Positions 17,721-24,912 of a DNA stretch of 64,000 nucleotides are shown piece by piece. Within the stretch, counting starts at the first letter, position 1. Each line of letters opens with the position of its first letter. The position numbers and the translations under genes were made by a program. Source of the stretch: Aquimixticola soesokkakensis (GTDB lineage: Bacteria > Pseudomonadota > Alphaproteobacteria > Rhodobacterales > Rhodobacteraceae); the NCBI RefSeq assembly GCF_900172375.1, contig NZ_FWFS01000001.1:248001-312000 (forward strand), given 5' to 3'. The notes under the pieces were generated by a model that did no database searches, had not been told where the DNA came from, and saw only the letters and a program-made list of their open reading frames with translations.

Positions 17721-18491
17721 TTAGATGTTTTGACCGCCGGAGGCCTCGATCCGCTGGGCGGTGACCCAATTTGCCGGACTCATCAAAAGGGCAGTGACCG
17801 CGCCCCCGATATCATCCGCAAGTCCGGCGCGCCCCATGGCCGTGCTTTGTGCGACAGCGGCATTTGCAGCGGCATTGTCGCGCACCACGCCGCCGCCAAA
17901 ATCGGTTTCAATCGCGCCGGGGGCGATGGCGTTCACCGAAATGCCGCGCGGCCCCAATTCGGCAGCGACATAGCGGGTGAGCGTATCGACCGCGCCTTTC
18001 ATTGTGCCGTAGGCCGAGAAACCCGGACTGGTGAAACGCGACAGGCCGGAGGACACAAACAGGATGCGCCCGCCGTCCTTGAGGCGTGGCAAAAGCGCTT
18101 GGATCAGCAGATACGGTCCTTTGACATGCACGGCAAACAGGTCATCAAGTTGCGTGGCTGTCGTCGTGGCAAAGGGGGCATGAACGCCAAAACCGGCGTT
18201 GTTCACAAGGCCCGTAAGATGAGTGTGGCCTAGGGCGTTCATCGTGGTTTCCAGTGCTCCGGTAAAGGTCGCAAAGCTTTGATGGGCGGTTGTATCAAGG
18301 CACAGGGCCGCCGCCTTTTGGCCAAGCGCCGTGATGTGAGCAACGGTTGCTTGGGCCTCCGTTGCGCCGCTTCGGTAGGTGAGAATGATATCCGCGCCCG
18401 CGGCGGCAAGGGCCGTTGCCATCGCTTTGCCAAGGCCGCGATTGCCGCCCGTGATGAGAAAGAGGGGTGAAGGCTGCGTGGTCTGTGTCAT
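17721..18491 (-). CDS. Short-chain dehydrogenase/reductase
   Basis: The 256-residue classical SDR has the NAD(P) motif TGGNRGLG (14-21), NNAG near 94, the catalytic Ser in FVSSGLSRF and YGTMK (Tyr-x-x-x-Lys). The Arg in the first loop (TYRSG) favours NADP(H), as expected of a reductase acting in defence or biosynthesis. The substrate is unknown. It is divergent from an AraC-family regulator, a layout in which the regulator commonly controls the oxidoreductase. The start has GGAG 9 bases upstream. Confidence 0.85.
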   Translation of the reverse strand: MTQTTQPSPLFLITGGNRGLGKAMATALAAAGADIILTYRSGATEAQATVAHITALGQKAAALCLDTTAHQSFATFTGALETTMNALGHTHLTGLVNNAGFGVHAPFATTTATQLDDLFAVHVKGPYLLIQALLPRLKDGGRILFVSSGLSRFTSPGFSAYGTMKGAVDTLTRYVAAELGPRGISVNAIAPGAIETDFGGGVVRDNAAANAAVAQSTAMGRAGLADDIGGAVTALLMSPANWVTAQRIEASGGQNI

Positions 18492-18548
18492 GTGAAGACT
18501 CCTGTGGTGTACAGGAGAAAGCTAGGGGCGGAGCGTGGCGCTCACATG

Positions 18549-18580
18549 CCCGATCCTGCGAATGTTTTGCCTGATCCTAC
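18549..18580. promoter_or_regulatory. Candidate AraC-type operator: 11-bp direct repeat at 21-bp spacing
   Basis: CCCGATCCTGC (18549-18559) and CCTGATCCTAC (18570-18580) match at 9 of 11 positions and start exactly 21 bases apart, two helical turns. AraC/XylS proteins often bind such same-face direct repeats. The pair sits in the 163-base divergent region, 58-89 bases upstream of the SDR start and about 75 bases before the regulator start. A 10-base palindrome TGACGCGTCA also lies at 18595-18604. Confidence 0.45.
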
Positions 18581-18654
18581 AGGATTGCGCGCTCTGACGC
18601 GTCAGGAAGCGTCGCGGGCTTGCGCGTCCCTGCGCAAAGAGGGCACATATATTT

Positions 18655-19542
18655 ATGGACCAAAGCGACACATTATATCAGCAGGTTTGCCGCCTTTCAC
18701 GGCGCGAAAACGTTACCAGTACGCCAAAACAGACCAGCGTCCCGCGCTTGCATCTGGTGTATTGCGAGCAGCCCACGGCCTTGGCGCATGTGGTCTATGA
18801 CCCCGTGTTTTGCTACGTTCTCGGCGGTGAGAAACTTGCCTATTCCTCTGGACGACAGCTTCCCTTTGCGGCGGGATACGGCGTTGTGGTGTCCATGGAT
18901 GTTCCTGCGGTCAGCCAGATCACAAAAGCAAGCCTGCGCGCGCCCTATGCGGCGGTCGCTGTTCATCTGGATGTGGCGCTCTTGCGCAGGATCTCGGGCG
19001 AAAGTCCTTCTTTTCCCGTCGAGGACGCGCGGGGGGCCTTTGAAACAGCACCGATCTCCCACCGGCTGCATGACGTGATGGCGCGATTGGTCGGGTTGGT
19101 GGATCAAGCCGATCTCAGGGCGGGGCTCGCGCCGCTCTATTTGCAGGAGTTGCATCTTCTCTTGTTGCGCTCTGCGCAGGGGCAGCGGTTGCGTGCCATT
19201 GCGCGCGCAGACACGAAGAGCGCGAAAATCGCGGAGACCACGGCCTATTTGCGCCATCATATGGCAAAACCGATGCGGGTTGAGGCGCTTGCGCAGCGCG
19301 CGGGCATGAGCGTCAGCGCGTTTCACCATAGATTTCGTGAGGCCACAGGCGCAACGCCGGTGCAATTCCTGAAACGACTTCGCCTGCTTGAGGCGCAGCG
19401 GATGTTGTTGGCGGGCAATGCGTCGGTGACCCAAGCGAGCTTTGCCGTGGGATACGAAAGCCCGTCGCAATTTTCGCGCGACTTCCGGCGCATGTTTGAT
19501 GTTGCGCCCAGCCGCGCCCATGTGTTGGCAGCGGATGCCTAA
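18655..19542 (+). CDS. AraC family transcriptional regulator (AraC_N type)
   Basis: The 295-residue protein has an N-terminal cupin-like AraC_N domain (about 30-185: LHLVYCEQPTALAHVVYDP, ending LHLLLLRSAQG) and a C-terminal double helix-turn-helix (about 200-290: MRVEALAQRAGMSVSAFHHRF and TQASFAVGYESPSQFSRDFRRMF). Members of this subfamily usually activate a neighbouring oxidoreductase gene in response to aldehydes or similar electrophiles. It is divergent from the SDR gene, and its stop overlaps the pncA stop by 4 bases. Confidence 0.88.
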   Translation: MDQSDTLYQQVCRLSRRENVTSTPKQTSVPRLHLVYCEQPTALAHVVYDPVFCYVLGGEKLAYSSGRQLPFAAGYGVVVSMDVPAVSQITKASLRAPYAAVAVHLDVALLRRISGESPSFPVEDARGAFETAPISHRLHDVMARLVGLVDQADLRAGLAPLYLQELHLLLLRSAQGQRLRAIARADTKSAKIAETTAYLRHHMAKPMRVEALAQRAGMSVSAFHHRFREATGATPVQFLKRLRLLEAQRMLLAGNASVTQASFAVGYESPSQFSRDFRRMFDVAPSRAHVLAADA

Positions 19543-20141
19543 ACGAGTGTGACGCCCGCGGCGCGCATGTCACTGCGCGCGGCCTCCAGCGAGCCCGCCA
19601 TATCGATGGCTTTTGACATGGTGGTGTCGACGGTGACTTGAAACCCGAGGCGCGCGGCATCCTGTGCGGAGAAATTCACGCAGTAATCCAGCGCAAGTCC
19701 GACCAGCGTCAGATCGGTGATGCCACGGCTGCGCAAATAGCCGTCAAGCCCTGTCGGTGTCGTGCGGTCGTTCTCGAAAAAGGCGGAATAGCTGTCGATT
19801 TCTCGATTGTAGCCTTTGCGCAGGATGAGATCGCCATCGGTGCGCAGATCAGGATGAAATTGGGCGCCGGTGCTGCCCTGCACGCAGTGATCGGGCCAAA
19901 GCACCTGAAGTCCGTAGGGGGCCTCGAAGGTGTCAAAGGGCAGTTTGTCCCTATGCGCGGATGCAAAGGAGGAATGCCCGCTCGGATGCCAGTCCTGCGT
20001 CAGGATCACGTTCGCAAACTGGGCCATCGCCGCGTTGATTTTGGTCACGATCGACGCGCCGCCCGAGACTGCCAAAGCGCCGCCTTCGCAAAAGTCGTTT
20101 TGAACGTCGATGACGAGAAGGGCGTGATGGGCGGGGCGCAT
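19539..20141 (-). CDS. pncA: Nicotinamidase (bifunctional nicotinamidase/pyrazinamidase)
   Basis: PncA deamidates nicotinamide to nicotinate, feeding pncB. The 200-residue isochorismatase-fold protein has the catalytic triad Asp12 (LVIDVQNDF), Lys109 (LILRKGY) and Cys154 (ALDYCV), plus the metal ligands Asp50, His52 and His56 in TQDWHPSGH. The ATG at 20141 follows GGAGA; the open frame upstream to 20447 reads through the hairpin that ends the H-NS gene and is not coding. It is convergent with the AraC gene. Confidence 0.95.
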   Translation of the reverse strand: MRPAHHALLVIDVQNDFCEGGALAVSGGASIVTKINAAMAQFANVILTQDWHPSGHSSFASAHRDKLPFDTFEAPYGLQVLWPDHCVQGSTGAQFHPDLRTDGDLILRKGYNREIDSYSAFFENDRTTPTGLDGYLRSRGITDLTLVGLALDYCVNFSAQDAARLGFQVTVDTTMSKAIDMAGSLEAARSDMRAAGVTLV

Positions 20142-20197
20142 AGGAGTCTCCTGCGGGTCTGTCGGATGATATGTGCATACAGCGGGCATGGTCGCAA

Positions 20198-20229
20198 CGC
20201 AAAGGCCCGAACCGATGGTGGTTCGGGCC
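20198..20229 (-). terminator. Strong hairpin terminator downstream of the H-NS-like gene
   Basis: A perfect 10-bp stem GGCCCGAACC (20204-20213) / GGTTCGGGCC (20220-20229) with a 6-nt loop. On the minus strand it is followed by TTTGCGTT, a weak U tract. It lies 136 bases after the H-NS-like stop codon and 62 bases before the pncA start, and probably ends the former transcript. Confidence 0.6.
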
Positions 20230-20365
20230 TGCAACGAGGTCAATCCTTTGGACCAATTCCGGTCAGATTGGCTTTGGCCAGTTGAACTTTGACCAGATTG
20301 GCCGGACCGCCCGATCACGCGGATCGTTGTCCCCGCAACGTCCAGCGCGATTGATGCGAACCGTC

Positions 20366-20692
20366 CTAGATTGCCATGTCGTCGAGCGTTTTGCCGGCGT
20401 CGAGTGCGGCGATGACCCAATTGGGTTTGCGACCACGACCGGTCCATGTTTGGCTGGAATCCGCGGGGTTGCGGTATTTTGCAGGCGATTTCGGCATATT
20501 GCCGCCCCCGCGTTTTTCGAGATAGGGAAGCACTTCGTCAATCTCGACAGTATGTGCATCAAGGACTGCTTTAATTTCCTTCGCAGCAATGGAAACGCGT
20601 TCTTTTTCAAGTTTCTTTTTACGTTTCTCGATGTCGGCCTCAAGTTGGGCAAGCTGCGCGGAGTTCAAGTTTTCAATATTCACGTCAGTCAT
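20366..20692 (-). CDS. H-NS family nucleoid protein (HvrA-like)
   Basis: The 108-residue protein has an N-terminal coiled coil rich in Lys/Glu (LEADIEKRKKKLEKERVSI, about 14-45) for oligomerisation and the C-terminal H-NS DNA-binding core YRNPADSSQTWTGRGRKPNW (about 77-96) with the TGRGRKP loop that contacts the minor groove. In Rhodobacter this family includes HvrA, a light/oxygen-responsive regulator of photosynthesis genes. Here the target genes are unknown. The start at 20692 is chosen over an upstream extension to 20854 because the family begins at about this point. Confidence 0.85.
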   Translation of the reverse strand: MTDVNIENLNSAQLAQLEADIEKRKKKLEKERVSIAAKEIKAVLDAHTVEIDEVLPYLEKRGGGNMPKSPAKYRNPADSSQTWTGRGRKPNWVIAALDAGKTLDDMAI

Positions 20693-20943
20693 TTTTATTC
20701 CATGAGTGTGAGAAGTCCGTCTTGGATATTGGGGGTTATATCGCCGCCAAAATGCAAGTGCAAATTGTATAAAAAGACTGGTTTGTTCCGCCGGTCTTTG
20801 GCCGGATTTGACAAGTTTAAACTCGCGCCCTGAATGGGCCTTTTTTGTTCTCATGCGGTCACAGTTTCGCGTCGCGCGCAGAGGCGATGCGGCGTTATGG
20901 CGAGCCTCTTGTCTGGCTGCGCATTCGGGCGTATTGAACGCGC

Positions 20944-21846
20944 ATGTTTACTGTCTGCGCCCTCTACCATTTCACCCGTTTCGACGCGCCTGCAGCCCTG
21001 CTTGGGCCGTTGCGGACCCTTTGTGCCGAACAGGGCGTGACCGGTTCCTTGCTGATCGCGGGCGAAGGGATCAACGGGACCGTGGCGGGGACACGCGCGG
21101 GTATCGACGCATTGGTTGCGCATATCGACAGATTGCCGGGCTGTGCGGGGTTTGAATACAAACTTTCAACCGCGCAAGCGCAGCCATTTGGCAAAATGAA
21201 AGTGCGCCTGAAACAAGAGATCGTGACCATGGGGCAACCCGATGTCGATCCTTTGGCGGGCACCGGTCACTACTGTACCCCGGCTGAATGGAATGCCTTG
21301 ATTGCGTCTCCTGATGTGGCGGTGATTGATACGCGCAACGATTATGAAGTCGCGATCGGTACTTTCAAGGGGGCCGTCGACCCCAAAACAAAATCGTTTC
21401 GCGATTTTCCTCAATGGTGGGAAGAGAATAAAGACCGTTTTCACAACAAACGTATTGCGATGTTTTGCACGGGCGGTATTCGCTGTGAAAAATCAACCAA
21501 TTACTTGATGTCGCAAGGGGTTGAGGACGTGTATCACCTCAAGGGCGGGATTCTGAAATACCTCGAAGAGGTTCCGCAGGAAGACAGCCAATGGGACGGG
21601 TCGTGTTTTGTCTTTGACGGGCGGGTGTCCATCGGGCACGGGCTTGAAGAAGGGCCGCATGAAATGTGCCACGCCTGTCGTCGCCCGCTGCTACCCCAGG
21701 ACAAGGACCGCCCCGAATTCGAAGCGGGTGTGTCCTGTCACCAATGCATCAATGACTATGACGATGCGCGCCGCGAACGGTTTCGCGAACGCCAGCGCCA
21801 GATCGCTTTGGCGCAGGCACGTGGCGAGCGTCATATCGGGCGCTAG
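20944..21846 (+). CDS. trhO: tRNA uridine(34) hydroxylase TrhO (rhodanese-like)
   Basis: TrhO (YceA) makes 5-hydroxyuridine at tRNA wobble position 34 using prephenate-independent, oxygen-dependent chemistry. The 300-residue protein has an N-terminal ferredoxin-like domain (LLIAGEGINGTV near 37-48), a rhodanese domain with the active-site Cys in MFCTGGIRCEKS (about 177-188), and a C-terminal segment with cysteine pairs CHACRRPL and CHQC that probably bind metal. Length and order match the family. It is followed after 30 bases by the convergent RTX protease gene. Confidence 0.92.
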   Translation: MFTVCALYHFTRFDAPAALLGPLRTLCAEQGVTGSLLIAGEGINGTVAGTRAGIDALVAHIDRLPGCAGFEYKLSTAQAQPFGKMKVRLKQEIVTMGQPDVDPLAGTGHYCTPAEWNALIASPDVAVIDTRNDYEVAIGTFKGAVDPKTKSFRDFPQWWEENKDRFHNKRIAMFCTGGIRCEKSTNYLMSQGVEDVYHLKGGILKYLEEVPQEDSQWDGSCFVFDGRVSIGHGLEEGPHEMCHACRRPLLPQDKDRPEFEAGVSCHQCINDYDDARRERFRERQRQIALAQARGERHIGR

Positions 21847-21876
21847 ACCCTTGCCCCGCGCCGCGCTGAGCTGTGG

Positions 21877-24771
21877 CTAGAGCCACTCAAAGAAATCGGG
21901 CGTGCTGAAGTCTAGCGCATCGTCGGTGATCGCGGCCAGGTCCGTATCGGCCAGCGTCACTTGCAATGCCCCTTTCTTGAACACGACATCGTCCCCGTTT
22001 TGCGTGCAGAAGGCCAGAAAGCTATCGGCGGTGGTGAAGCCGAAGTTCGCCATTTGCAGCGTGTCATTGGCGTCAAAGTCGACGATAGTTTTGCTACCGG
22101 TGTCGCCGGAGACGAAAACAAAGCTGTCGGCAAGCATCCCGCCGATGAGCGTGTCATTTCCATTGCCGCCGTAGAGCGTATCGTCGGCAGCCTGGCTGGC
22201 GAGATAGCTGGCGAGAGAAACGGCGGATTTCGCGACGAATTCGGCGGAATTGGAGAAGCCCAATACGACTTCGGCGCGGGTTTTGGCACCACTGTTGATC
22301 TGGGAAGACCAGTAGGAGATGCCCGAAGAACTGCCCTCGCGTTCCAGAACATTGAAATATAGGGCGGATACGAAATCCGTATTGTTCATCGCGCCGTATT
22401 TGGCCGAAAATTCGGCCGAGCTGGTAAACTGGTTTGACACCTGCAGGGCGGACCCACCCTGCGCGATCTGTTGTGCCCAATATTCGATGCCGGAAATGTC
22501 GGGCGTGCGGCCCAGCGCCGCCTGATAGATCCGGAACACATCGTCCAGCGCATCCGTGACACGCAGGCCGGAAGTTGTGCCATAGGCCTCGTGAAAGGTA
22601 TTGCCGATGTTCTCCGCACTTTCGGCGAATTTCGAGACCACGCTGGCGCGCGAGAGCGTTTCATTGTCCAATTGGTCGGTCCAATAGTCCAGCCCGGACT
22701 GTTGGGGGGTGCGGTGAATGACGTTCTGATAGAGCAACTTCACGAAATCTTCGTTCGAGACGCCACCGTATTTCGCAGTAAACTCGCCGCTTTGCATGAA
22801 GCTGTTGACCACGGCGCTATAGGTCGTTTTTCCCGACCCCAGCTGCTCGGCCCAGTAGTCCAGCCCGGCAAGGTTGGGGCTGCGGTTCAGAACCGCCTGA
22901 TAGATGCGATACACAGCGGCATGATGACCATCGCCAAGAGAAATGCCGTCCCCGCTCAGAATGTCATTCCCCTGACCGCCGATCAGGATGTCATGGCCGC
23001 CGCCCCCTGCAAGCGTATCGCCGCCGCGACCGCCTGACAGCATGTTGTCCGTCGCGGAGCCAACCGCACGGTCCGCCCCATCGCCCAAGGCGGCAGATTC
23101 AATCTGGCCGCCGTTGGCCAAGGTTGCCCAAGCGGCATTATCGACCTTCAGGGCGCCGTTGTTTTTGAGCGCAAGGGCGACATTGCCCGTCACGGCAACA
23201 AGGTTGAGCCAGTCGTCGCCGCCATCGGTATCCGTGATCGTCTCGCGGCCGGTTTCGACGCTTGCGAATTCCAGGAAATCATCGGTGATCGTGTGGATGG
23301 TGTCGGCGGATATTGCCTGCCCCTCAAAGGTGATCCCGACCGAATAGATTGTGTTCGTTTCAACAGGAACGCTGTCGGAAAACTGCAACTTCCAAATGCC
23401 CGCAGACTCGGTGCCGATCAATCCCGCAACGCCGAACGTATAGGTTTGATCAAAGCTTCCCCGACCCTCCTGATCAACAAGAAGATAGGAATTTCCATCT
23501 GGATCAACAAGATAGACCGTCACGTCCTGAATGTATTGCGTTTTGCTATCAATCGTCACATAGGCATATTCAACCTCGATATTTTGCGTGATATTCAGGT
23601 TGATCGTCTGGCTTTGCGTCCAGTTTTTGGTCGTATTGTTGGATTTTGAAATTGTGACCATATTGTCGGAAGTCTGCACGGCGCCCTGGTGCATCAGGGA
23701 CCAGACCTCGGCGGTGCGCACGGCGGCAAGCGCGTCGATAAGCCCGTAGCCATAGCTCACGCTATAGCTCATGCCGCCACCGTTCCATGTGCTGGCCCCG
23801 TTGGACATCCACGCTGCAACCTCGTCGTAAACGGGGTCTTCCCCGAAATAACTTCCGGTGGCCTGCGCCGTGAGGGCGATGATGTCCTGCACGTCGCGCC
23901 AGCCGAGCGTTTCGTTGGCCTCCAGCATAAGCGCAGCAATCCCGCTGACGACCGGTGTCGCCGCAGAGGTGCCGCCGAATTGTTCGGTATAGGATTGGCC
24001 GGTTGTCGTCGTCACCGAGGGGGCGGGCGCACTGATGAACACATTCGCGCCCCAGTTCGAGTAATAGGCGACATCGCCCCAATTATCCGTCGCGGCGACG
24101 ACCATCGCCTCGTGAATGTTGTTCAACCCGTCGCCCTGCGCGTTGCCGTTCAGATTGTATTGCGTTTCAAGCGCGGGATTGTTGTGTTCGTTGCCAGAAG
24201 CCTTGGTGATGATGGTCCCAAGCCCGTCGCGCCCGTTCTTGGCTGCGTACTCCAGCGCCCCGGCCGCCTTATAGGTAAAGGTGCCCGCCGTACCGACATC
24301 CTGGCTGGTGTCGTAATAGCCGATCAGCCCCCAGCTGTTGTTCATCACATCGAAAGAGGCGGCCCATTTCATGGAATCGATCGCCGCCGCGGTGCTGATG
24401 AATTGCACATCGTTCAGAAAATCGATGGAGGTGATCGAGGCGTCATAGGCAACGCCAACCCCGCCGATGCCATTGTTTTCAGACGCCAAAATCCCCGCGA
24501 CAGAGGTGCCGTGGCTGTCATCGGACGAATTGTTTGCGCCATTGTCCGAGCCATAGGACGAGGACCAGTGAAGCGATGCGTTATAATTGTCGTTCAGGTC
24601 GGCATGGTATTTTTCAACGCCGGTATCGTAAATACCGACGGTGATGCCATCGCCCGTATAATCGTTCCAGACAGCTTGGATATTTCCAATCAAGTCAAAG
24701 TGCCATTGGGAACTAAAAAGCGGATTGGATGCGACGGCCACCTGACTCTCCATCGTTGCATGGGGGTTCAT
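21877..24771 (-). CDS. RTX-type S8 serine protease with P domain and DUF4214 repeats
   Basis: The 964-residue protein has a subtilisin domain (about 20-355) with triad Asp49 (GIYDTG), His87 (DSHGTSVAG) and Ser268 (GGTSAATP), and oxyanion Asn193. Next comes a proprotein-convertase P-like beta domain (about 375-485), a glycine-rich RTX calcium-binding block (about 570-613), DUF4214 repeats (about 612-857, each with a YxxxxxR.P...GLDYW-like core and an EF..KYG segment), and a second RTX/peptidase-M10-C-like end. There is no N-terminal signal and no propeptide of usual size, which with the RTX repeats points to type I secretion; no ABC/HlyD exporter is in the window. It diverges from another DUF4214 RTX gene. 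Confidence 0.9.
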   Translation of the reverse strand: MNPHATMESQVAVASNPLFSSQWHFDLIGNIQAVWNDYTGDGITVGIYDTGVEKYHADLNDNYNASLHWSSSYGSDNGANNSSDDSHGTSVAGILASENNGIGGVGVAYDASITSIDFLNDVQFISTAAAIDSMKWAASFDVMNNSWGLIGYYDTSQDVGTAGTFTYKAAGALEYAAKNGRDGLGTIITKASGNEHNNPALETQYNLNGNAQGDGLNNIHEAMVVAATDNWGDVAYYSNWGANVFISAPAPSVTTTTGQSYTEQFGGTSAATPVVSGIAALMLEANETLGWRDVQDIIALTAQATGSYFGEDPVYDEVAAWMSNGASTWNGGGMSYSVSYGYGLIDALAAVRTAEVWSLMHQGAVQTSDNMVTISKSNNTTKNWTQSQTINLNITQNIEVEYAYVTIDSKTQYIQDVTVYLVDPDGNSYLLVDQEGRGSFDQTYTFGVAGLIGTESAGIWKLQFSDSVPVETNTIYSVGITFEGQAISADTIHTITDDFLEFASVETGRETITDTDGGDDWLNLVAVTGNVALALKNNGALKVDNAAWATLANGGQIESAALGDGADRAVGSATDNMLSGGRGGDTLAGGGGHDILIGGQGNDILSGDGISLGDGHHAAVYRIYQAVLNRSPNLAGLDYWAEQLGSGKTTYSAVVNSFMQSGEFTAKYGGVSNEDFVKLLYQNVIHRTPQQSGLDYWTDQLDNETLSRASVVSKFAESAENIGNTFHEAYGTTSGLRVTDALDDVFRIYQAALGRTPDISGIEYWAQQIAQGGSALQVSNQFTSSAEFSAKYGAMNNTDFVSALYFNVLEREGSSSGISYWSSQINSGAKTRAEVVLGFSNSAEFVAKSAVSLASYLASQAADDTLYGGNGNDTLIGGMLADSFVFVSGDTGSKTIVDFDANDTLQMANFGFTTADSFLAFCTQNGDDVVFKKGALQVTLADTDLAAITDDALDFSTPDFFEWL

Positions 24772-24912
24772 TGTTTCTACCAGTTAAAGGTTAACGCTCA
24801 AACAATAAATTTAAATCGATTTCACCTTTTCGATCACAATCTTGCCCGATTTGCGTAAATGGTTTTTTAGTCTCTTCGCCCAGTCTGCCTGCGTGGTGTG
24901 CAGGAGACGGGC

